From: Tenodera sinensis
Lineage: Eukaryota; Arthropoda; Insecta; Mantodea; Mantidae
Direction of reading: 5' to 3'
Assembly: GCA_030765045.1 (NCBI GenBank)
Contig: CM060964.1
Span: 314,950,628 to 315,014,627 of the forward strand
DNA length: 64,000 bases
Of the stretch, positions 23,621 through 34,309 are shown one piece after another. Below the pieces are notes generated by a model. The model was given only the letters and a program-made list of their open reading frames with translations. It was not told where the DNA came from and did not search any database. A program made the translations under genes and the position numbers. How positions within the stretch are numbered: the first letter of the stretch is position 1; each line of letters starts with the position of its first letter.

Positions 23621-24103
23621 TTTTGTGTCACTCTACATGATGTTGCATTAACAAAATAGAACATTTTCAGACTGATTAGCAGACCAAACTAAATTGTTCT
23701 GCAGGTAGCCATTGTCTCCAGCTTGCAGGCTGTGGTCCACTGGAGTTGAGAGAAATCCCTATGGACCATGACCTTCAAGCCCTGAAATTGTACAGTCTGC
23801 TCTGGCAGTAAAAGCCTTCACATTTCTGTCTCCAGTTTGTTGACTTAAGTTAGGTCATCATATAATGAAGTATCCAGTTTTTTGGGTTGCTGAGATGATA
23901 TTAAACATCTCCAATTCCACATAAAGCATGCTTCAAGGAAGAAATCTACCAAAGTAGAGATTAAATATATAAAGCCAAGGGCCCAATGATTCAATAATCA
24001 CGAATAGCTTTAATGAATGATTCTTCATAGACATCCCCACCCCTGTCACCCCAAAGTTTCTAAAAGAGAACAGGAAAAATCCATACTTGTTCCAAGATCA
24101 AAC
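23621..24103. other. intergenic, nothing recognised
   Basis: No supported feature. Confidence 0.4.
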
Positions 24104-24320
24104 AGACAAATGTCAAAAGGCACTATGGTGATCTAAGCCAGCCAGCCAGCCAGCCAGCCAGCCAACCAGCCTGTCTGATTCCTGCGTTTCATTACACAGG
24201 CCAAACAGATAATACTAGCATACGTACAAATGTCAAAAGGCACTATGGTGATCTAAGCCAGCCAGCCAGCCAGCCAGCCAGCCAACCAGCCTGTCTGATT
24301 CCTGCGTTTCATTACACAGG
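24104..24320 (+). repeat. exact 120-bp tandem duplication with (GCCA)n
   Basis: ACAAATGTCAAAAGGCACTA, a GCCA tract and a following TCTGATTCCTGCGTTTCATT recur at a 120-bp offset with no difference that I can see, including the interrupted CCAACCAGCC end of the tract. Identity implies a very recent duplication or an assembly artefact. Confidence 0.9.
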
Positions 24321-26510
24321 CTTGACTTTGAATCCTGGTTGGGTAAAGCCGTTTCTCCTCACTACTTCAGCATTTTATATCCATGAACTCATTTGTGCAT
24401 TAATTTCAATATTCATTCACTCGCTGCCTGAAAAGACTTAAATTGGATGACAAATTAAAAAGGCTGGGAGGAGAATATGACTACATTCACTTATTTTTCT
24501 GAAAGGATACTGTGACAGCACAGATGTATGTATGGTTATTCTACAAATTCAATGATAAAATACAGAGGTACAGTTCCTGAATTATGTCCCACTATAATGA
24601 ATGTGATTCTGACATGGAGTAAGGAAAAGAGGAATAAAACCACATGAGATTTCCTAAGAAAAGCAAAAGAAAAAGAAAAACAGGGAAGCAGAAAAAGAGA
24701 AGCAGAGTTAGGAGATAACGAAGAGACCTCTCGATGAGCCAGGTAAAACAAGGTCAAAAGGGAAAGAGATGGCAAAGGCTCTTATTTGTACTCAGATTTA
24801 AGCAGAAAATAAATTTGTAACATATGCATATGAAAAATGGGATGTACTAATCTATCATAATAAATGTGCACTAGAATAACTGACCTACAAACTGAGCAAC
24901 AATAATTGACATTTTAAGCATTTGTGTTAACCAAAATTTTTTATAATTTATAGGTACATTGATCCAAGGCTATTCCATTGTGTAGAATTGAGCCAGTTGC
25001 TCAAGCTGGGCAATGAATAATATGTGCTACTTCAATCCAGCAGATATGAGGATGAAATTGAATATGCCAAGGGATCTAAACCTTGCCAGGCCACAGTTAC
25101 TATGCAAACAGTCTTGCAATTAAGTGTGTTACAAAGTGTTTGATTATTACCGAACCTTTACAAATTCTAATTTCATAAATTAAGACTTGCTTATAGCAAA
25201 TCAATTCTTTAATGGAAGAAAAGGAGCTTCGGAAGGTGCTGATTTTCAATCACTACACTGAGATTGAAACACAATCAATCTCGTTGATAGTTCTTTGTGG
25301 AAGCCAATGCATTATCTGCTAGAGGAGCAAAATTCACAATATTCAAGCTGCAAAAGAAACATTTGGAAATAATACATATTATTACTGCTATTAAATCATA
25401 TGTCTACATATTAAACACTGATTACCAAGCATGATTAGTGATTAGCTATGTACATATTTGGTTAGTGTTAGATTTCTATCTTTTCAAAATATTTTCCACA
25501 TAATTTCTCCAGTGTGTTCCAATTGGCACAATCTCTTAGCACTGTAGTTCAAAAACTTCTCATATACTACTAAGCAATAATGAAATGAGTCTATACTTTT
25601 AAATGCCATATCTCTCCAAAGTGACAACCATAATGCTTCAAGGAAATGGCATTCTGAGATTTTTATTTTGTTCTGCGATTTTAAATGGTAACACAGAACT
25701 AGTATTTGTTTTGCCCTTCCCTAGCTATTATCACTGAAGATGACAGAAGATTCACATTTATAATTAAAGTGCAAATATGTACATAGTGGTAGCAAAACCT
25801 GAAAATCTTCCTGTTTACGGTGAACCTCATGTTCCTTCAACTGCAAAGCTTTTAAAGTACAGCAAAATAGAAATTCTTTGAATTCAGGATTGACAAAAAT
25901 TCAATGAGTGCAGCTCTAAGGAAAGTGATTTTAAATATAGAATCTGCTGACAAGAACATTTTTAATCTATTATCTTCAACTGCACATCAACATGAGATTG
26001 GAATTTTTACTTACTCATATCTGATGTCTATTTTTTTTGTTTCAAAATGTTATTTCCAAAGCTCCTCATATGGTCTAAGATTGAAGTACCCTCATTCCAT
26101 CAAGTAGACCCACTTATCAGCTGGTCTTTGAAGATGAGACAGTAATGCCATTAATCGTAAGTGTGCTGCTATTGCTATTTTACGTATTAATTGGTGTAGT
26201 TATGCAGTGCATGCTTTCTTGAGCTTAATTGTTTCAACACTGGGCTCATTTATTGTAGGAAAATAAAGGTATTTGTAAAAGAAATTTGTTAATCACAGTC
26301 TTCACAGGCTAGCCAATGTCAAGTACTATAGTTCTCCCTCAATATACTCTCAATTCCTTTTATATATTTAAAATTACTGAATAGTGTTCAACGATGTACC
26401 TTGCAAAATTATATATAACTAGCTCATTTACTCAATCTTGCAGTTGGTTCTTTTACTTTGAGTGACAAAATAATTTAATTTATCTTACTCCTTTCATTAT
26501 GAAATTATTG
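24321..26510. other. AT-rich intergenic stretch
   Basis: No recognisable coding or repeat signal; short frames only. Confidence 0.45.
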
Positions 26511-26651
26511 TACAGCCATGGAAAAAATTAATGGGCTTATTAGGAGAGCAGAATATTTCTAAGTTTGATGTGTTGCATCGTGGTTTACACAAGTCAATAT
26601 TTCCAACATGCAGCTGAGTTTACTGATAGTCTCTGTTCCATATGTTATCAC

Positions 26652-29069
26652 TACAGCCCAGATTTTTATGTAATTACATATTTTAAACCCTGCATAATAT
26701 TTCAATGAGAAGTAAAAATGTTGGTGAATTACGCCATTTGGGACTCCCTTACAAATTTTTATTTTACATATTTTTACATATTTTGCACGTTTCTACATAT
26801 TTTAACCATGTTACATAAAACGTACATACTTTCTGGGTTTCGTTACCATTTTATTATTTTTAAAAAAAATATTGTAGTCACATTAGAAACTGTTTTCGCA
26901 AATTTTGCTGAAAGCAACAAAAAGCAATCTGGGAAATAGGACGCAAGTTAAATTAAGAATGTGATAATAACCGCCTTGCCTCATTCTGATTGTTGTCCAT
27001 TTATATCAAAGCAGGTGCCACTCGACAATGTTGACCTCCAATGTCACGTTTCTCGTAGCACTTTGGGCATGTACAAGGACTGGAGAAATTGATTGTTACT
27101 ATTGTTACCATTGTTGCGGTAGTCGGCATCTTGTAATATAAAAGCTGCGAGGAAACAAAGTGAGCCGCTGGACAACCATCAATATAGCGAGGCGATAATA
27201 CTGCAGTTAGTTTCTTGCAAGTCTTAGTAAAGTGGCACCAGGTGGGTCCTCGCTATCCTGCAAGTTGAATTATTCATGGGTGAAACTAGATAGTGCCTTT
27301 ACAACCGATGGAAAAGTAATAGTCTGTCAAGCATGCGGTAAAAGAATTGGTTCTTCCATGAAATCTCAATTGGAACAATATATCAAAAGTGCTCTTCACA
27401 TACGCAACAAACATCTACAATCTTCTAGAAAGCAAGTTCTATTGACACAAATGCAACAGGAACTGTCCGGAAATGATTTTTTAAAGACCTGTGCAGTACA
27501 ATGGTTGCAGCTAATATTTCGTGGCATAAACTTCAAATTCCTCAATTTCGCTCCTTTCTAATAAAATATTGCAAGAAAGTTATTCCAGACGAATCTACTT
27601 TGAGTAAAAAGTATCTTCATGTGTGTTATGGAGAAGCAGTTGCTCGTATACGGAATGAAATTGAAGACTCCTTTATTTGGTTTGCCGTCAATGAAACTTC
27701 AGGTGACATGGGTCGGTACATAGCAAATTTAGTAGTAAGAAAACTAGATTCCGAAAGTCCTTCTAATCTGCTGCAAGGTGCTGGAACAAATCATTCTACA
27801 ATTGCAAGATTCGTAAATGATGAGATGAACATTCTGTAGCCAGAGGGTGTGTGTGAGGAAAAGGTTCAGATGCAGCAGCATAATGATTAAAGCTGCTACT
27901 ACCCTTAAGGTTTTTAACCCGAAGGTCACCTGCTTGGCCCATGCATTGCAACGTATTACAGAAGTAGCAAGGAGTAATTTTCCCTGTGTGAATAAGTTGA
28001 TATCAGCAACAAACAGCTATACAGCAACAGCTATAAAAACCATCTCCAACATGTCCATTTGCCTCCTGAGCCAGTACTTAAAAGATGGAGTACGTGGTTA
28101 GAAGCTGTGAACTTCTATGAATCTATTGTGAACATTTTGAAGGAGTCCAGCCAGTGGTGAACATGTTCTCTTCAGAAGTAGCTGTTTCCATACATGAATC
28201 TCAGGACATCTAAAGTGGCAAGCTCCTGTGCTTCCATCAAAAGTAACTTCGGCTGGTGGCCTAACACCATCAAGACATCAGGTTCCCTTCTTCACGAATA
28301 TATGGATTTAATGGAATGTGCATCACATAAGCTTAATGCAGTTGCAGAAGGTGCAGGAAGGAAGGTAAATGAAAAATTCAAAGCTGTGCTAAACAGGAAT
28401 CCAGGGTACTCTACGCTTGTGTCCATGTCTAAAGTACTAAATGGTGAATGTAGATTTACCAAAACATTTCTCTGCAAATCAGATTCCTATACTAAAACAT
28501 GCTCCTATTACTTCGTCTGACGTGGAGAGAACCTTCTCTGCTTTATACTAAGAACATTTTATCCGCTAGGAGACAAAGAATGACCCCTGAAAATATGGAA
28601 AAGTATATGGTTATTCACTGTACGTCGAAAGAAGCAAAAGACTCGATATGAAAATGCCTGGTTGTTCATTGTACGTCAAGAGATAGAAAATGAAAATTCA
28701 TCTTCATTATAAAATTTAATTATTTTAATTGATTGTTTCACTCATTGATAAATTGGTTCAGTATTTCAACATTGCTTCACCATCTAAAATGTATAGGTAA
28801 ATTCTGCATACAACAAAACATTTTCCATATACTTAATTCTATATTTAGTAAATTTTAACTCATTGTAATTAATTTATGTACTTACAGGTCATCAAATTAC
28901 AAAATTCTGGGTACTTTGCAGTCTGCATTTAGATTTGAGGTGGTAATCTTAGCATTTAGATTATTACATAATTTTACATATTTTGTTGATATTACATATT
29001 TTGATGTTTTTTGTTAAATAAATATGTACATATTTTGCACCTTGATATTACATAAAAATCCGGGCTCTA
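26652..29069 (+). mobile_element. hAT element with 8-bp target duplication
   Basis: GTTATCAC at 26644-26651 is repeated at 29070-29077. The terminal inverted repeats are TACAGCCCAGATTTTTATGT (left) and, reversed, TAGAGCCCGGATTTTTATGT (right). Length is 2418 bp. An 8-bp duplication and T/CAGNGCCCGGA-type ends are hAT hallmarks. Subterminal regions are rich in TACATATTTT motifs, likely transposase contact sites. It carries a dead transposase. Confidence 0.93.
27232..28680 (+). pseudogene. hAT transposase with CGGBP1-like zinc finger
   Basis: In order: a BED/CGGBP1-like finger (VCQACGKRIGSSMKSQLEQY, in which the first expected zinc-binding His is Tyr); a hAT middle region (KYCKKVIPDESTLSKKYL); a TCLAHALQRITEVA block shared with the hAT at 62336; a GWWPNTIKTSGSLLHEYMDL region; and a C-terminal ITSSDVERTFSALY that corresponds to the dimerisation motif. 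At least four frameshifts or stops occur. A short duplication of GGTTATTCACTGTACGTC near 28605-28670 lies at its end. Confidence 0.85.
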
Positions 29070-29195
29070 GTTATCACCTATTTGACACACAAATAGGCTG
29101 TGTCCTGAATCACCACTCGCATTTGTATATATACTTCCAAATACAAATGCGAGTGATGATTCAACACACAACCTATTTGTGTGTCCAGCACATGA
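29070..29195. repeat. 126-bp perfect hairpin at MITE centre
   Basis: GTTATCAC...CACACAAATAGG at the left pairs with CCTATTTGTGTG...GATAAC at the right, and CACTCGCATTTGTAT pairs with ATACAAATGCGAGTG. The loop is about 10 bp. This is the turning point of the palindromic MITE. Confidence 0.85.
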
Positions 29196-29334
29196 TAACT
29201 TATGGAGCAGAGACTATCAATGAACTCAATTGCATGTTGGAAATATTGACTTGTGTAAACTGACTGCAATACAACAGGGGACTTAGAAATATTCTGCTCA
29301 CCTAATGCACTCAATCATTTTTTCCGTGGCTGTA

Positions 29335-30298
29335 CAATGATCTAGAAGATTTTTACTGTGAATCTTCACTTTACCCCTTATAGTTGTAATTTTTGACAGT
29401 CTCAGCTATTCTTAGTAACAGATAAAAAATCCTGACTTTCACACAAAACAATGTGAAACATCAGCAGAACATCTGATTTACTTAACCTTCTCCTGACAGT
29501 CTTTCAAGTTCTGGAAATGCTGTATAGCCTATAATTATCCTTTGGCTGTAGAATAATCATCGATCCTAATCTTTGATTAATTATTTAGATAACTGCGGTA
29601 GCTGAAAGTTTGAACCTTTGTACCTTCTCTTTGGTCTTTTAGTTATTTAATAACATAAAAGCTACATAGTTTTCACATAATGCAGAAACGCTTAACGTAT
29701 ACAAAGAAACAGGGGAGAAGTTGGTGAATATTAAGAATGTGCATTTCCAGGACAACTTAACCTTCCTTAGTCATAGTCTGCAACCATCAAGAAAAATAAT
29801 CTTTTCAGTAGTTAATTTTCATTGATTTCTGATGTTAGCGGTTCTCTCTCTTTATACAATTATTTAGCATTGTATTGTTATATTCTGTGTTGAGCATTAG
29901 ATAATATTTCAAAGGTTATGCAACAGGTGACATGATTTTCAAATATAAAGTAAGCTGAATTTTGCAAAAGGCAAACAAATTCAAGAACTAAAATAGCGAT
30001 CACCAAAAACTTGTATTACCTTAGAAGAAACCCACACAATGTCTGCCATATTAGCGCTAAGTGAAGGTTGCACGGGGGGGGGGGGGGGGGGGGAAGAAAG
30101 AAAGGAAAATACTGTGTGTGGCCATTTTTATTTGGTTATCTGCAGAAAAGCGAATGCATAAACTTTCTTTCTATTTCATATAAGATTGCTGAAACACTTT
30201 ATGCACATACTGTAAGATGAGAAGACGACAAGGTGGAGGGAAGGAAACAAAAGGGAAAAAAGTAAAAATGCAGTTGTTGCATGCATATTATATACATA
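29335..30298. other. intergenic with a 20-G run
   Basis: No gene recognised. A homopolymer of about 20 G lies at 30074-30093. Confidence 0.5.
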
Positions 30299-30974
30299 CA
30301 AGGTGTAAATAAATAACCTGCACAAATTTTAATGGTAACAGACGGTTCATAGACAGTCAATTTGAGACAGGAAACCTATGGTCTAGGAATTCAAATGACA
30401 GAATTGTGCCTTAAAATTGCTTGGGCGTATGCGTGCCACTGATCATGTCTGCTGCAGTTGTATTGTATGCTGAGAAAACAAATGGACCAATTTCCTAGCT
30501 TCTGTATTTAGAATAATGGATATGCTGCCAGAATGGCGAAGATATCTGTGTATTAAGTAAGCAGGTTCAAATCCCCATTGCCATGTATTTTTTATGTTCT
30601 CTTTTTCTTTCTTTCTAAGTACATGCTTAATTTAATTTGATTTACAGGAAACTTTTATGTGCTGTGTTGTAATTTTTCATTTAACAAATGTTTAAGCATT
30701 TTATTTCAAATTCGTTTAACTATTATCTATACTTTCATGACCTAAATAATAGGTACACACTGAAAACTGTGTTAGTATTTAAATGAAATGGTTCAAGCTT
30801 AACTAACAGCTTACAAACAAATAATTGATAAGCACTTCAAAGAGCTACATGTGACTGAATTATCTCGTATAAAAGTTGAATAGGTATAATATAATATGTA
30901 GATACAAGCAGAACGAAGGTAAGGAGACAAATTATGAGTAGGCACAGATTTCAAAGGAACTGCTCAAAATGGTG

Positions 30975-31115
30975 ACCTCTAACATCAGCATAGGCAACAT
31001 CGACACAGAAATTATTTGCGAACCCTGTTGAGTATTCCTGGTGCATTGCAAATCTCATCACTGGCTCCAATAATGTGCTCAACTAGTGTCTCTTGAGAAT
31101 CAATATTTTGTAATT
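30975..31115 (-). pseudogene. mariner-like transposase C-terminus
   Basis: The minus strand reads TLVEHIIGASDEICNAPGIL, then NRVR. After a frameshift it continues CVDVAYADVRGHHFEQFL before a stop. The pattern RVR...C..A....GHHFE.FL is the C-terminus of the same transposase type found at 6842 and 34310. The catalytic part is gone. Confidence 0.65.
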
Positions 31116-31337
31116 TTTTAAAAATTGTTTTAAACTTTTAAAACATTTTTTAAAAATTTTATTTTAATTTTTAAAAAAGAGTAAAAAAAAAACATTGTTT
31201 CAATGCCTTGTGAATTGTTTAAAGTCGGTTATCTGTTAAGACTGAAAATTGCTATTATTGAATGGGCAATTATAGCTAACCGACTGCTTCAGATCAATGT
31301 CAATACACACAACACTACAGCAGCCATGGGCAGAACG

Positions 31338-31573
31338 TGTATTATGTTGTTAGCCAATGCTGGACTTCTGACAATGAAGTCATTAATCCTCTAGCTCTCC
31401 AATATTTTTCACTGATGATATTGAAGAGAGCAATAGCAGTAATAGTAACCGCTTTTTAGAGAGCACCATATTTTTATGTTTTGGCGGTCACATCGCTCTC
31501 TCACAACCCCCAGAATGTCTGGAGGACCACACCTGTCGTTGGTTTACGGGTCTCACCGACCTGACCGGGAGAA
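31338..31573 (-). repeat. dispersed repeat R57, inverted copy
   Basis: About 235 bp matches the reverse complement of 57550-57779 at roughly nine bases in ten, including CTCTCTCACAACCCCCAGAA and GTCTCACCGACCTGACCGGG. See the partner entry for a possible structured core. Confidence 0.85.
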
Positions 31574-32018
31574 TTATCAAAATAAGTTCACCGACCATAT
31601 CCTCTGATTACCAATCAGAGGACGTATTACATGCCATGACAGGTCAGCATGTTAGGGGTTAAGAGTTTATAGAGAAATTAGAGAAATGGAGAGATTGGAA
31701 AAATAAAGACTCCCTAGCCCTCGGGAACCCTAATAGCATCGGGGTCGGAAGAGAACAAGAGATGACCAAGGTAAGGTCAGATAGAAAAGTTACAGTGAGG
31801 AGCAAAACACCAGTAAGTGGAAGTAATGTTCTGCTCAGCTTGGGTACCTTGTGGTCGCTATTCACATATCCCCTAGACGGAGACCCCTGAGTCTAGAGAT
31901 CTTTTGTGGCTATGCCCCAAAGGGGCACCCCCGGGAGGGAGGGCTGAGGCGAGAGGAGAGGAAGGGTGGCCAGAGCCAGGAGAGTAGGCACAGCAGAGGG
32001 CAGGGTCCCTACATTTTC
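31574..32018. other. GC-richer unclassified repeat sequence
   Basis: No frame or motif is recognisable. Composition differs from the flanks (CCCCTAGACGGAGACCCCTG, GGGGCACCCCCGGGAGGG), which suggests more repeat-derived DNA leading into the minisatellite. Confidence 0.4.
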
Positions 32019-32391
32019 CCAGTTGGAAACTCCCTGACACGGTCCTGTCAGTTTGCGCAGAGTCGCCTTGAGGGCCTCAGTGTGGGCATGATCCAGTTGG
32101 AAACTCCCTGACACCGGTTCTGCCAGTTTGCACAGAGCCGCCTTGAGGGCCTCAGTGTGGACATGATCCAGTTGGAAACTCCCTGACACGGTCCTGTCAG
32201 TTTGCGCAGAGTCGCCTTCAGGGCCTCAGTGTGGACATGATCCAGTTGGAAACTCCCTGACACGGTCTTGCCAGTTTGCACAGAGCCGCCTTCAGGGCCT
32301 CAGTGTGGACATGATCCAGTTGGAAACTCCCTGACACAGTCTTGCCAGTTTGCACAGAGCCGCTTTCAGGGCCTCAGTGTGGACATGATCC
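32019..32391 (+). repeat. 74-bp minisatellite, 5 units
   Basis: Units start CCAGTTGGAAACTCCCTGAC at 32019, 32093, 32168, 32242 and 32316, a period of 74-75 bp, each ending AGTGTGGACATGAT or close. Variants alternate between GTCAGTTTGCGCAGAGTCGC and CCAGTTTGCACAGAGCCGC types. The units are open on both strands, which explains the overlapping frames. Confidence 0.95.
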
Positions 32392-32479
32392 AGAGCCTAG
32401 CTACTGTGACAGGAGACGGCATCACTCAGAGTACCTATGTCATCTCACTATGCTGCACCTGAACGCCTGGTGACACTTT

Positions 32480-32722
32480 TGACCCTGAAAGAGTCTAAAT
32501 GGATGAAAGGATGAACAAAATAAGTAGTGAAGTGAAATAAAGGGAGAGGAAAGGAGGGTGGAGCAATTGGTGGAATGATGGCAGGGGAAACTGGAGAACC
32601 CGGAGAAAAGCCACCCCTGTGCCAGTGTCCACCACACATCCCACTGATGCCTGGGATCGAACCCAGGTCGCTTTGGTGAGAGTCAAGCAGTCTAACCGCT
32701 TGACCATAGCACGGCCACCATT
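32480..32722 (-). repeat. SINE-B copy 1 (tRNA-Glu-like head)
   Basis: On the minus strand the head has CCGTGCTATGGTCAAGCGGT, an anticodon-region ACTCTCACCAAAG (CTC, Glu-like) and B box GGGTTCGATCCCAGG. The body carries GGTTCTCCAGTTTCCCC. Further copies are at 35198-35440 and 40905-41250. Confidence 0.8.
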
Positions 32723-32786
32723 TTGGTTAAGTACAGTGGAGTTCACTGTACAAACATATAAAAATGGAATTAATAGCTGACCCCAT

Positions 32787-32842
32787 CATCGTCATCGTCG
32801 CATCATCATCATCATCGTCGTCATCACCATCATCTTTGCCAT
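32787..32842 (+). repeat. CAT/CGT-rich simple repeat
   Basis: An imperfect ATC/GTC trinucleotide tract. The Asp-rich frame on the minus strand is its translation. Confidence 0.8.
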
Positions 32843-32929
32843 CACAATCATCAGTACGTATGCTACCGCAGATGGTGGGCATTAATGTTGCATGAAGTGA
32901 ATTGGTAATTGGGAAATGAATTTGGGAAG

Positions 32930-33062
32930 GTCTAACTGGCATTTACCAGTTTTGAGGACTGAAGAAAACTTAGAAAACACCTCAGTCAGGAAAGTTGGGG
33001 CTTGATCGGATTTGAACCAAAGATCTCCTATTCATGAGTTTATCACCTTAGCTATCTGTGTC
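32930..33062 (-). repeat. tRNA-related SINE-like sequence
   Basis: The reverse complement shows GATAGCTAAGGTGATAAACTC (A-box region) and GGTTCAAATCCGATC (B box). Single copy in the window; family not recognised. Confidence 0.45.
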
Positions 33063-33435
33063 AGTATTACTTTATTCTACTACAATGAACACACACTTAT
33101 TAAAACAGAAGTATAAACAGACAACATGTTAAGTTTAAGGTGAAATTAATGACACAGAAGAACTTGTGTGTTTTGTTTCAACAGAGTTACTTCAGCATTT
33201 ACCTACGTGTATTATGATTACGACTGTAATTGTGGTCTTGACTTGGAATAGTGCTGATTTCACGCCTGCTACCCCAAGCATGTGTTCTGTGTCAAGCAGG
33301 TTGCAGAAACTAATGTATTGGGGTTTGTACACTGCCATCAAATGTTGGAGGAAGCAAAATTAAACAATACCCTGCGCATTGCATATCATGGTGGTATTTT
33401 GCTATTTTTAAGCATAAGCACAACACTGCTCTCAA

Positions 33436-33545
33436 AATGCGGGGGGGGGGGAGTTTACCAATCCCCAGGTTTGAACTCAATTTACCGGGTTTATTATGTC
33501 TGCAGTCAGTGGGTGTAACCATGCGGCCAAAGCACACATTCTAGA
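33436..33545 (-). repeat. tRNA-related SINE-like sequence (SINE-E)
   Basis: The reverse complement reads GGCCGCATGGTTACACCC, then GAGTTCAAACCTGG, an A-box and B-box pair at tRNA spacing. A run of 10 G (33441-33450) lies at its far end. Confidence 0.5.
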
Positions 33546-34309
33546 GCTGCCCTATTTCTTTAGACATTTGCTACAACCTGTTATCCATTGCAGTGGCGTG
33601 CAGCCACATGTTAAGTCCACAATTTAAGAGCTTTTGGAAACACTACAATTTAGAAATGCTTCATTGGAGAGACACAAGACAAGCTTTACTAAGCTACTAA
33701 TAAGCACTATTTTATTTCCAAAGAATACTATTTACATATTTCTTTCTCATTTTGATTTACTGATCATGATCTCTAACTACTTTGAATACATACAACTTGG
33801 CAACTTGATGTCGTAGACCACAGGTTTCCTGTGTCAAAATGGTTGTCTATGAGCCATCTATTACCAGTAAAATTTGTGCAGTGTTATACATTTACAGCTG
33901 TATTATATACAGGTGAATAACCTAAAACTTGCACCGCAAATATTTCGGTAATGGAAAGTGCTATTGATGTGCAGTTTTCATAGCATTGATTTAACCTATA
34001 AACAGATTTTAATAGTACTGAGAAAGTGTATTTTTTCAGCAAACATACAACTTTTTAATTGGAACAATGCCTAGTTACATCAACAGAATAAAAGTAGGTT
34101 AAACTAGAATGTCAGTGGTCTTTGTTGCAAGATTCAAGTGCAAGTGGTTTACGAGAAATCTTATTTTGAACAGTTCCCACTCCAGCAATTGTCTGTTCCA
34201 TTCAATCTGCTTAGTTGCCAGGTACGGTGTTATGTTTCTTCACATTGTGTTTTCTGTTCATCGATTGCATTGCGACTTTTTGGTCAGTTAATATGTAACA
34301 GTTCAACCA

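Larger units (their letters stand above)
26513..29332. mobile_element. palindromic Tc1-type MITE split by a hAT
   Basis: Left CAGCCATGGAAAAAATTA (after TA at 26511-26512) matches the reverse complement of the right end near 29300-29332 (before TA at 29333-29334). Arms of about 140 bp pair, including ATATTTCTAAGT and CAAGTCAATATTTCCAACAT. After removing the hAT at 26652-29069 plus one target copy, the two halves form an almost continuous palindrome of about 400 bp, whose tip is the hairpin at 29070-29195. TA flanks and the CAGCC/GGAAAAAATG end suggest a Tc1-type non-autonomous element. Confidence 0.8.
30299..33900 (-). mobile_element. mariner-like element b, filled with repeats
   Basis: The left end from 30299 (after TA at 30297-30298) reads AAGGTGTAAATA, then CTGCACAAATTTTA and GAGACAGGAAACCT. 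It matches the reverse complement of 33790-33900 over roughly 100 bp, with TA at 33901-33902. Transposase C-terminus is present at 30975-31110 on the minus strand. The interior is mostly other repeats (31338-31573, a 74-bp minisatellite, SINEs), so the gene was largely replaced or displaced. Confidence 0.65.

Noticed and set aside
31851..32281. Open frames of 77-98 codons across the minisatellite
   Set aside because: They are periodic translations of the 74-bp unit.
32019..32391. CRISPR-like array
   Set aside because: The units are contiguous 74-bp copies with no unique spacers, and the context is eukaryotic: a minisatellite.
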